The notes under the pieces were generated by a model. It was not told the origin of the DNA. It was given only the letters and a program-made list of their open reading frames with translations, and did not search any database. Below, piece after piece: positions 1 through 5,190 of a stretch of 6,353 bases of DNA. Every line of letters starts with the position of its first letter. Within the stretch, counting starts at the first letter, position 1. Source of the stretch: an uncultured Ruminococcus sp. (GTDB taxonomy: Bacteria; Bacillota; Clostridia; Oscillospirales; CAG-272); NCBI GenBank assembly GCA_902797495.1, contig CADBTH010000172.1, positions 1-6,353 of the forward strand, read 5' to 3'. The position numbers were made by a program, and so were the translations under genes.

Positions 1-19
1 CGTTGTAGATGAGTTTCAT
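1..19 (-). CDS. Start of a gene downstream of pyrR, probably uracil permease (partial)
   Basis: An ATG at 19-17 opens a frame reading MKLIYN before the window edge. It is preceded by a near-perfect Shine-Dalgarno (GGAGGAG, 31-25) at a 5-nt spacing, so a translated gene almost certainly begins here. It lies 47 nt after the pyrR stop on the same strand, so it should be in the pyrR operon. Uracil permease (uraA/pyrP) commonly follows pyrR in Firmicutes, and many clostridial permeases begin with a similar MKLIYD/MKLVYD sequence from memory. Six residues cannot prove this; pyrB or another pyr gene is possible. The gene start is well supported and the product is an inference. Confidence 0.6.
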
Positions 20-24
20 AATAA

Positions 25-31
25 CTCCTCC
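25..31 (-). promoter_or_regulatory. Strong ribosome binding site of the gene after pyrR
   Basis: GGAGGAG on the minus strand, 5 nt before the ATG at 19. It is the strongest Shine-Dalgarno match in the window and shows that a gene starts here although only 19 nt of it are present. Confidence 0.8.
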
Positions 32-66
32 GAATTAAATTTATTATCATGGCTTCCGCCAACTGA

Positions 67-603
67 TCAAAGGGTGTATATCGCGACGCCGCATTCTCCG
101 TCGAACTCCTCGACGAAGACCTTTATCACTTCCGACTTCGACGTCGGTATGTTCTTACCGACGAAATCGGGGCGTATGGGAAGCTCGCGGTGTCCGCGGT
201 CGACGAGGACCGCAAGCTGTATCGAGCGCGGTCTGCCGAACGAGAAGACCGCCTCTATCGCCGCTCTGACCGTCCTGCCCGTGTAGATCACGTCGTCGAC
301 GAGGATCACGTGGCGATCCGTTATGTCGCAGGGAATCTCGGTCTCCGACGCCGTCGGAAGGGCGACCGTCTCCGTCAGGTCGTCTCTGTAGAGGGTTATG
401 TCGATCGTACCTACCGGAACGCTCTTTCCCTCAAAGCGCTCGATATTCGCGGCGAGCGTTCTCGCAAGCGGTACCCCGCGGCGCTTGATGCCGAGAAGGA
501 TCAGATCCTCCGGCCCGCCGTTCTTTTCTATTATCTCGTGAGTGATCCTGGCGAGCGATCTGCCGACCGCCGCCGAGTCCATGACTTTCGATTTGAATTC
601 CAT
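67..603 (-). CDS. pyrR: Bifunctional pyr operon attenuation regulator / uracil phosphoribosyltransferase PyrR
   Basis: PyrR binds pyr mRNA leaders in the presence of UMP/UTP and favours transcription termination. Most members also convert uracil and PRPP to UMP. The protein has 178 residues, close to the usual 175-181, and aligns by eye with Bacillus PyrR over its whole length. Visible blocks are LLGIKRRGVPLA (36-47), GTIDITLYRDDL (65-76), the type I phosphoribosyltransferase PRPP loop VILVDDVIYTGRT (99-111), and the PyrR-specific basic stretch around LVDRGHRELPIRPDFVGKN (133-151). The start at 603 matches the family N-terminus; a GGGGTG Shine-Dalgarno-like sequence lies at 613-608. It is first in an operon and the next gene begins 47 nt downstream. 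Its own leader carries a PyrR attenuator (621-719), so it should be autoregulated by pyrimidine level. Confidence 0.96.
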   Translation of the reverse strand: MEFKSKVMDSAAVGRSLARITHEIIEKNGGPEDLILLGIKRRGVPLARTLAANIERFEGKSVPVGTIDITLYRDDLTETVALPTASETEIPCDITDRHVILVDDVIYTGRTVRAAIEAVFSFGRPRSIQLAVLVDRGHRELPIRPDFVGKNIPTSKSEVIKVFVEEFDGECGVAIYTL

Positions 604-620
604 AAGACACCCCGGGCAAC

Positions 621-649
621 AAAAAAATCCTGCCGCGATGCGACAAGAT
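621..649 (-). terminator. Attenuator terminator upstream of pyrR
   Basis: Ten-pair stem ATCTTGTCGC (649-640) with GCGGCAGGAT (636-627), including two G-U pairs, a 3-nt loop (639-637), and a run of T (626-621, seven with the last stem base). It lies 18 nt before the pyrR start codon, so it can only act as a conditional terminator in the leader and not as the end of another gene. Confidence 0.88.
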
Positions 650-682
650 CCAAACGCAGATATGGCTCTGCGGAATATATCG

Positions 683-719
683 AAATCTTATCGGCATCAC
701 TGTACCGTCTTAAAAATTT
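683..719 (-). ncRNA. PyrR-binding loop (anti-antiterminator hairpin)
   Basis: Minus-strand RNA: lower stem AAATTTT (719-713) with AAGATTT (689-683), seven pairs including one G-U; asymmetric internal loop with purine-rich TAAGA (712-708) on one side and AT (691-690) on the other; upper stem CGGTA (707-703) with TGCCG (696-692), five pairs; hexaloop CAGTGA (702-697). The hexaloop fits CNGNGA, the conserved loop of PyrR-binding sites, and the stem / purine bulge / stem / hexaloop layout is also as known. It begins almost at the predicted transcript 5' end (about 722). Confidence 0.85.
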
Positions 720-728
720 ACCGTGATT

Positions 729-757
729 ATAATATCATATTTCGTCGTATTTGTAAA
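729..757 (-). promoter_or_regulatory. Sigma-A-type promoter of the pyrR operon
   Basis: TTTACA (-35, 757-752), 17-nt spacer, TATTAT (-10, 734-729; an overlapping TATAAT lies 3 nt further on). Transcription would begin near 722, a few bases before the PyrR-binding hairpin, giving a leader of about 120 nt. This agreement between promoter and RNA structure supports both calls. Confidence 0.78.
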
Positions 758-805
758 CTGTGAAATTCGACAAAATTTTGAATAATATATGTGCAAATAG
801 ATGAA

Positions 806-813
806 TATACTAT
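806..813 (+). promoter_or_regulatory. Possible -10 element for the flippase gene
   Basis: The region 758-841 must hold the promoter of the plus-strand flippase gene. It is AT-rich, with TATACTAT at 806-813. No convincing sigma-A -35 lies 16-18 nt upstream. The element resembles a sporulation sigma-E -10 (CATACAAT) at six of eight positions, with ATAT (787-790) near the place expected for its -35. Weak call. Confidence 0.28.
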
Positions 814-828
814 AAATACTGATGTTTC

Positions 829-832
829 GGAG
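829..832 (+). promoter_or_regulatory. Ribosome binding site that decides the flippase start
   Basis: GGAG at 829-832 lies 9 nt before the ATG at 842. The in-frame GTG at 791 has only AT-rich sequence before it, so the ATG is preferred. Confidence 0.65.
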
Positions 833-841
833 ACACAACAT

Positions 842-2413
842 ATGGGATCGACGGGAAAATTTTTTCTGAATAGTGTACTTTTGTCCGCGGTCTCGATCGC
901 GGCGAGGTTCGTCTCCGTCAGCTTCAACGCCTACGTCGCAAAGAAGGTCGGAGCCGAGTGCATGGGGCTCTTTACGCTCGTTGCGAGTGTCTACTCCCTC
1001 TGTGTTATCGTCGCCTGCGCCGGAGTCAATCTCGCGGTCGTCAGAACGGTCTCGGAGACGAGCGCGAGATGCGAGGCGGAGGGACGGGACGCCGCGCTCC
1101 CGCTGAGGCGCGTCATGAGGAGCGCGGCGTCGTACAGTCTCACGTTCGGCACGCTGACCGCCGCCGCCGTGTTTCTTCTTTCCGGCTTTATCGGAAGGGA
1201 ACTGCTCGGGGACGCGAGATGCATTCTCTCTCTGAAAGCGTTCGCCCTGAGCCTCCCCGCGATCTCGCTCTCGTCCGCGCTGTCCGGATATTTCACCGGA
1301 GTCGGAAAGGTATATAAAAACGCGATCTGCACCGCGGCTGAAGAAGCCGCCAAAATACTCGCCGTGTCGTCGCTTCTGATACTCATCGCGCCGCGCGGGA
1401 TTGAGTACGCCTGCCTTGCCGTGGTCGGAGGCGGCGCGGCGGCGGAGGCGGCGTCCCTCGTATCGTCCTACGTCCTCTACAAAACTGACGGAAAGCGAAA
1501 GAAGAAAGGCTCCCGCTCTCCGGACGCGGAGAGATTCGGTATAAAACGCATAGCCGCGCTCGCGCTTCCCGTTGCCGTCGGAAGCGCCGCGAGGAACGGA
1601 CTTGTCACGGCGGAGCACCTGATGATACCGCGCGGGCTCGCCGCGTACGGCATGAGCGCCTCCGACGCACTCTCGGTCTACGGAGTCCTTCACGGCATGG
1701 TAATGCCCGTCGTGCTTTTCCCGTCCGCCGTTCTCTATTCGTTCGCGGGACTGCTGATACCCGAGATCGCCTCGTGCCGCGCGGTCGGAAACTCCGCCCG
1801 CATAAAGAATATTGAAGAAAAAGTCTTCAGGTCGTCAATGCTTTTTTCGATCTGCGTGTCGGGCGTATTCCTTTCGTTTTCCGACAGGATCGGAGAGGGA
1901 CTTTACCGAAGCGCGGAAGCGGGAAGACAGCTCGGGCTGATGGCTCTCCTCGTTCCTGTCATGTACCTCGACTCCGCCGTTGACGGGATGCTCAAGGGGC
2001 TTGGTGAGGAGAAGTACTGCATGAAGGTGAACGTCGTCGATTCGTCTCTCTGTCTCGCGCTCGTCTTCGTCCTCGTGCCGTCCTTCGGCATAGACGGCTA
2101 CATAGCGCTCACCGTCATCAGCGAGGTCGTCAACGCCGCCCTCAGCATAATGAGGCTGATGAGGGTCGCGCCTTTCAGGGCGGATATCGCGCGATGGGTC
2201 ATATTCCCCGCGCTCTCCGTTTCCGGCGGCGCGCTCATTGCAAAAGGCTTTTCGCACCTCTTTCCGGGCGCCGGAACTGCCGCCGCAATAACCGTCTGCG
2301 TCGCCTCTTACGGGGTTCTCTGCTTCGCGACTGGAGCCGTCGGAAAAGAGGACGTCGGGTGGCTCTCTTCCGTTTTTAAAAAGAAAAAGGCGGAGAGTCG
2401 CCTCTCCGCCTGA
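842..2413 (+). CDS. SpoVB/MurJ-like polysaccharide or lipid flippase (MOP superfamily)
   Basis: Polytopic membrane protein of 523 residues from the chosen ATG, the usual size for SpoVB (about 518). Family members flip lipid-linked glycans; SpoVB is needed for spore cortex formation and related proteins act as Lipid II flippases. Recognisable blocks: an N-terminal helix pair with FFLNSVLLSAVSIAARFVSV (7-26), ALPVAVGSAARNGLVTAEHLMIPRG (240-264), YGVLHGMVMPVVLFPSAVL (280-298) with LLIPEIA (304-310), and the late motif MLKGLGEEKYCMKVN (383-397) followed by VLVPSFGIDGYIALT. About 12-14 hydrophobic segments are visible. A loop rich in K and R (217-226) and the tail KKKKAESRLSA look cytoplasmic. An upstream GTG at 791 would add 17 polar residues but lacks a Shine-Dalgarno. 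The gene stands alone, divergent from pyrR and convergent with the foldase gene. Whether it serves spores, wall or capsule cannot be told from this window. Confidence 0.88.
   Translation: MGSTGKFFLNSVLLSAVSIAARFVSVSFNAYVAKKVGAECMGLFTLVASVYSLCVIVACAGVNLAVVRTVSETSARCEAEGRDAALPLRRVMRSAASYSLTFGTLTAAAVFLLSGFIGRELLGDARCILSLKAFALSLPAISLSSALSGYFTGVGKVYKNAICTAAEEAAKILAVSSLLILIAPRGIEYACLAVVGGGAAAEAASLVSSYVLYKTDGKRKKKGSRSPDAERFGIKRIAALALPVAVGSAARNGLVTAEHLMIPRGLAAYGMSASDALSVYGVLHGMVMPVVLFPSAVLYSFAGLLIPEIASCRAVGNSARIKNIEEKVFRSSMLFSICVSGVFLSFSDRIGEGLYRSAEAGRQLGLMALLVPVMYLDSAVDGMLKGLGEEKYCMKVNVVDSSLCLALVFVLVPSFGIDGYIALTVISEVVNAALSIMRLMRVAPFRADIARWVIFPALSVSGGALIAKGFSHLFPGAGTAAAITVCVASYGVLCFATGAVGKEDVGWLSSVFKKKKAESRLSA
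2378..2410 (-). terminator. Intrinsic terminator of the parvulin lipoprotein gene, inside the flippase gene
   Basis: Minus strand: perfect 9-pair stem GGCGGAGAG (2410-2402) with CTCTCCGCC (2397-2389), 4-nt loop, then TTTTTCTTTTT (2388-2378). It starts 18 nt after the foldase stop codon. The T-tract is only on this strand, so it should not end the plus-strand flippase transcript efficiently. On the plus strand the same bases encode the flippase C-terminus, including its four lysines. Confidence 0.9.
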
Positions 2414-2427
2414 CCGTTATGATCTCA

Positions 2428-3927
2428 TTATTTAAGGACGCTGTCGATATATTCGGAGTCGCATTCCGTGCCGATCTTCTCCATGTAATCCTCGAACAGA
2501 CCTCTCATGATCTCGTTTCTGATCTTGTCCGTGCCGGTGCTGATCCTCTCGCCGTCGCCGACGAAGTACATGATGTGGTAACCGAATCTCGTCTTGATGA
2601 TGCCGGTGTCGCCGGGCTGTCTCGCTTCGTCGAAGCACCAGTCCTCAAACTCCTTGACCATCTGGTCGCGCTGAACGTTTTCATAAAGACCGCCGCTTGT
2701 TTTAGTATCCTTCTCGCCGACAGCGTTGCCCGCTTCGTCAGTCTCGACGTCCGGGTCGTCGCTGTGCTCGTTTGCGAGAGCGGCGAAGTTTTCCTCGGTC
2801 GGGTTTTTGAGATATTCCTTGTAGACAGTGTCAGCCGCCGTCTTGCACTCGGCGTCGGAACTGTAATTGTCGATATTGAAGAGTATGTGACGGACGTTTT
2901 TCGATACGTAGTCGTTGAGATGAGGCGCGGAAACGAGCATGAAGACCGTGCAGGACGAGCCTTCCGTGCCGAACACTTCGTAGCACTCGCCGACGGACGC
3001 TTCCGTGAACATCCATCTGTAAGCCTCGAGGTCGTCCGCGTAAGCGACGTTCTTCTTCAGAAGAGAATCGACCGTGTAGTCCGTTCTCTCTTCGAGATCG
3101 GGGTTGAGAACGTTGTTGTAATAGTTGTCGACGTATGCGGCGAAATCTTCGGGAGTCGTCGTTGCGGCGAGTTCGTCCGCGTACGTCTTGACGTCGTCCG
3201 CCGTCACCGTCGTGTCGTTCGCGTCGAGAGTGTAGGAGAGAAAGCTGACGACCGAGTACTTCAGAGGATCCTCTTCGTATCTCTTGTCAAAATCTTCCTG
3301 AGTCAGGTTTGCGTTCTCGGAGAACATCTCCTGACCCTTCTTCGCGATCGCCTGGATCGTGAGCGCGTTTTTCAGAACCTCCTCGTTTATCAGTCCGAGC
3401 GTGTCGCCGTAAGCCGCGGCGAGAGAGCCGTAGTTCTGAAGCGCCATGTCGACGTAGGATTTTGCTTCCGCCTCGATGTCCGCTATCTCGTCTTCGGAAA
3501 GCTCCGCGCCGTTGTCCTTCGCGTAGCAGTAAAGAGCCGCGTTTTCGGTGAGATAGTTCTTCGCGCTCTCAAAAAAGAGGTCGTAGAACGTGCCGTCGTA
3601 AACGTCCTCCGGACACTGCTGTTCCGAATATGGCTTGGCGGGATCGAATCCGTACTGCTGGATAAGATACGTCGCGTATTCCTCGCCGTAGTAGCTCTGG
3701 AACTGCGAGATCATGTTGCTCGGAGTCAGTATGAACTGGAAGTAAAAATCCCCAAGAGACAGCTCGAGGTCTCCGACCGTGAGTACGGTCTTGTCAGCGT
3801 CGATCCCGGAGGGGGCAGCGTTTCCGGTGTCCTCCGCGGTATCGCTGTCGGAGCCGTTTTCCGCGGAGCAGGAGAACAGGGAGATCGCCGTAATAAGGCA
3901 CAGTAACAGTGCAATTATCTTTTTCAT
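2428..3927 (-). CDS. Parvulin-type peptidyl-prolyl isomerase lipoprotein (PrsA/SurA-like foldase)
   Basis: An extracytoplasmic foldase, probably anchored to the outer face of the membrane, that would isomerise Xaa-Pro bonds and help secreted proteins fold. Of 499 residues, 1-20 form a lipoprotein signal peptide (MKK, hydrophobic core, lipobox LFSC with lipidated Cys20), followed by a low-complexity acidic linker (21-45). Residues 46-340 are a SurA-N-like mainly helical chaperone region. The rotamase domain covers about 344-456: VRHILF (345-350), FAALANEHSDD (381-391), SGGLYENV (411-418) and GIIKTRFGYHIMYF (442-455), with His347 and His451 at the positions of the conserved parvulin histidines. 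A charged insertion (392-410) lengthens the loop before SGGL. It is longer than Bacillus PrsA (about 290), mainly by the N-terminal region. Seven cysteines besides Cys20 are present. Single-gene unit with its own promoter (3965-3993) and terminator (2378-2410). The Shine-Dalgarno AAAGG (3944-3940) is 12 nt from the ATG, rather far. The parvulin assignment is firm; client proteins are unknown. Confidence 0.92.
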   Translation of the reverse strand: MKKIIALLLCLITAISLFSCSAENGSDSDTAEDTGNAAPSGIDADKTVLTVGDLELSLGDFYFQFILTPSNMISQFQSYYGEEYATYLIQQYGFDPAKPYSEQQCPEDVYDGTFYDLFFESAKNYLTENAALYCYAKDNGAELSEDEIADIEAEAKSYVDMALQNYGSLAAAYGDTLGLINEEVLKNALTIQAIAKKGQEMFSENANLTQEDFDKRYEEDPLKYSVVSFLSYTLDANDTTVTADDVKTYADELAATTTPEDFAAYVDNYYNNVLNPDLEERTDYTVDSLLKKNVAYADDLEAYRWMFTEASVGECYEVFGTEGSSCTVFMLVSAPHLNDYVSKNVRHILFNIDNYSSDAECKTAADTVYKEYLKNPTEENFAALANEHSDDPDVETDEAGNAVGEKDTKTSGGLYENVQRDQMVKEFEDWCFDEARQPGDTGIIKTRFGYHIMYFVGDGERISTGTDKIRNEIMRGLFEDYMEKIGTECDSEYIDSVLK

Positions 3928-3964
3928 TATATTTTATGACCTTTCATAATAAGGATAACAATTA

Positions 3965-3993
3965 ATTATAACACGGGGACGCCGTATTTGCAA
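3965..3993 (-). promoter_or_regulatory. Sigma-A-type promoter of the parvulin lipoprotein gene
   Basis: TTGCAA (-35, 3993-3988), 17-nt spacer, perfect TATAAT (-10, 3970-3965). Transcription would begin near 3958, giving a leader of about 30 nt. It lies directly after the stop codon of the upstream membrane-protein gene, and no terminator was seen between them, so read-through from the upstream operon is also possible. Confidence 0.82.
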
Positions 3994-3995
3994 GA

Positions 3996-4535
3996 TTATT
4001 TTTTTCTGCCGATCTTCAGCCTTTTTCTGATCTTCGAAAAATAGAGCGAGATCATCATCGTGAAAGCGATATCGGAAAGAACGAAGAAAACGTTCGCGGC
4101 GAGATACGCGATAACTCCCATCGTCATTCCGACGTCGAGCATGAAAATGAACTTCGAGAGCATGAACCATCCGGTGAAGACCGCGTTGAAGAACAGGATC
4201 TTTGCGACCCACGAGAGTACCGTCGGCATCTTTTCGAAGTACGACTTCAGCATCGGATAAACGCCGCCGAAGAGAACGAACTCGAGGGCGACGTCCTTCT
4301 TGGGCAGAAGGAGCATGCAAAGTGCCCCCGTCACCGCCCATATCAGCCACGGATAGTACCGCCCGATCTCGATCACCGCGACGATGACTATCATCGAGCA
4401 TAGCACCATCCCGGACAGATCGAGCACCTCCGTCACCGCCGCGAGATACATCACGACGAAACAGAGCGCGCACATCACTCCCGAAAGAGCCACGCTCTTC
4501 GTGACGCTGAGTTTTCCGCTTCTTTCGTCTTTCAT
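3996..4535 (-). CDS. Conserved-type polytopic membrane protein, function unknown
   Basis: A 179-residue protein that is almost wholly hydrophobic. Likely membrane segments are about 14-36, 40-57, 60-78, 82-95 (short), 105-131 and 138-166, with a cytoplasmic-looking basic tail KIRKRLKIGRKK (168-179). Size and layout of about six segments resemble substrate-binding S components of ECF vitamin transporters, but no ligand motif that would settle this was recognised; a small uncharacterised membrane family of Clostridia is equally likely. The ATG (4535-4533) comes 1 nt after the stop of the J-domain gene, and its Shine-Dalgarno AGGA (4545-4542, 6-nt spacing) lies inside the end of that gene, so translation is probably coupled. 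The two proteins may therefore be made in fixed ratio and work together. Last gene of the operon that begins at the promoter at 6153-6181. Confidence 0.8.
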   Translation of the reverse strand: MKDERSGKLSVTKSVALSGVMCALCFVVMYLAAVTEVLDLSGMVLCSMIVIVAVIEIGRYYPWLIWAVTGALCMLLLPKKDVALEFVLFGGVYPMLKSYFEKMPTVLSWVAKILFFNAVFTGWFMLSKFIFMLDVGMTMGVIAYLAANVFFVLSDIAFTMMISLYFSKIRKRLKIGRKK

Positions 4536-4536
4536 G

Positions 4537-5151
4537 TCAATTCCTGCACAGACAGTCGAGGCAGATCAGAACGCTGCATATGTCGCACATATCGCACTGA
4601 CCGTTCCCTGTGCCGAAGGAGTTGCCGTTGTATGACCTCGCATACGGATTCGAGTACGAGCCGTTCGTCGATATCCTCGACTGCATCGCCCTGTATTCGG
4701 CGTTGTTGGGATCCATGTAGACCGCCTGATTGATATATTTCTGCGCGTCGAAGACGTTTCCTTTATTGAAGCACAGACAACCCATAAGGAAGTTCCACTC
4801 CGCGTTCCTCTTCTCGAGCGAAACTCTGTTGAGTATCGTCTCGGCGCCTGCAAAATCGCGGTTGTTGATCTTGTAGCGGACTTCGTTGTATTCCGACGAG
4901 GACGAAGAATAGGACGACGAAGAGGAGGACGAACCGTAGCGTCCCGATCCGGAAGAGCCCGAGGCGCGTTCCTTCTGTATCTGATCGTACGCTTCGTTGA
5001 TCTGCTTCATCTTCTCTTCGGCAAGCTCCGAGAGAGGGTTGTCGGCGTAGTTGTCAGGATGATACTTCATCGCGAGCTGGCGGTACGCCTTCTTTATCTC
5101 CTCGTCTGTCGCGGACGGAGATACTCCGAGGATCTCATAAGGATTTGTCAT
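4537..5151 (-). CDS. J-domain (DnaJ-like) protein with Ser-rich linker and Cys-rich tail
   Basis: A 204-residue co-chaperone that should stimulate DnaK (Hsp70) ATPase. Residues 4-62 are a J domain: YEILGVSPSATDEEIKKAYR (5-24), the essential HPD (31-33) and the helix IV region INEAYDQIQ (51-59). A linker of mostly serine and glycine follows (64-86). Residues about 90-158 look like TPR-type helical pairs (NAEWNFLMGCLCFNKGN, AQKYINQAVYMDPNNAEYRA). The C-terminus (186-202) has six cysteines in 17 residues (C186, C189, C192, C197, C200, C202). It lacks the Gly/Phe region, CXXCXGXG zinc fingers and C-terminal domains of true DnaJ, so it is a type III (class C) J-protein, probably with a dedicated client. 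The start at 5151 is backed by the J-domain alignment and AAGGA (5162-5158) at 6-nt spacing. Middle gene of a three-gene operon. Confidence 0.93.
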   Translation of the reverse strand: MTNPYEILGVSPSATDEEIKKAYRQLAMKYHPDNYADNPLSELAEEKMKQINEAYDQIQKERASGSSGSGRYGSSSSSSSYSSSSSEYNEVRYKINNRDFAGAETILNRVSLEKRNAEWNFLMGCLCFNKGNVFDAQKYINQAVYMDPNNAEYRAMQSRISTNGSYSNPYARSYNGNSFGTGNGQCDMCDICSVLICLDCLCRN

Positions 5152-5190
5152 AATTATTCCTTCTTTTCAAAATTGACTTTTTGCGGTGCG

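Larger units (their letters stand above)
621..719 (-). promoter_or_regulatory. PyrR-responsive transcription attenuator (leader of pyrR)
   Basis: The leader can adopt two exclusive folds. In the ON state, CGATAAGAT (693-685) pairs with ATCTTGTCG (649-641), nine contiguous pairs with one G-U, forming an antiterminator that encloses a small hairpin (672-655). In the OFF state the 5' part of that antiterminator is held in the PyrR-binding hairpin (719-683), freeing 649-640 to form the terminator (649-621). This is the order binding loop, antiterminator, terminator established for Firmicutes pyr leaders. High UMP/UTP should load PyrR, disrupt the antiterminator and stop transcription before pyrR. 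The folding was done by eye; pairings are read directly, regulation is inferred. Confidence 0.88.

Noticed and set aside
655..672. Hairpin CGCAGA/TCTGCG as the PyrR-binding loop.
   Set aside because: Its loop GCCATA does not fit CNGNGA and it lies inside the antiterminator loop; the hairpin at 683-719 fits both sequence and position.
190..726. Open frame of 178 codons on the plus strand opposite pyrR.
   Set aside because: Arg/Asp-rich with no family resemblance; pyrR is clear on the other strand and the frame crosses the attenuator hairpins.
791..841. GTG at 791 as start of the flippase (17 extra residues).
   Set aside because: No Shine-Dalgarno before it and it would overlap the AT-rich promoter region; ATG 842 has GGAG 9 nt upstream and fits the family N-terminus.
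710..1693. Open frame of 327 codons on the minus strand, antisense to the flippase gene.
   Set aside because: Product is very rich in R, E, G and D without hydrophobic core or motif, and it runs through the pyrR promoter region. It is a shadow of the flippase gene.
2389..2410. The 9-bp hairpin as a bidirectional terminator that also ends the flippase transcript.
   Set aside because: On the plus strand it is followed by TGACCGTTATG, not a T-run; only the minus strand has the U-tract.
2419..3906. Open frame of 495 codons on the plus strand, covering the whole parvulin gene.
   Set aside because: The minus frame has a signal peptide, lipobox, parvulin motifs, promoter and terminator. The plus frame gives a V/R/L-rich protein with no recognisable domain; it stays open because of codon use on the other strand.
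3971..3986. Short inverted repeat ACGG/CCGT downstream of the membrane-protein gene as a terminator.
   Set aside because: Only four pairs and no T-run on the minus strand; it lies in the spacer of the foldase promoter.
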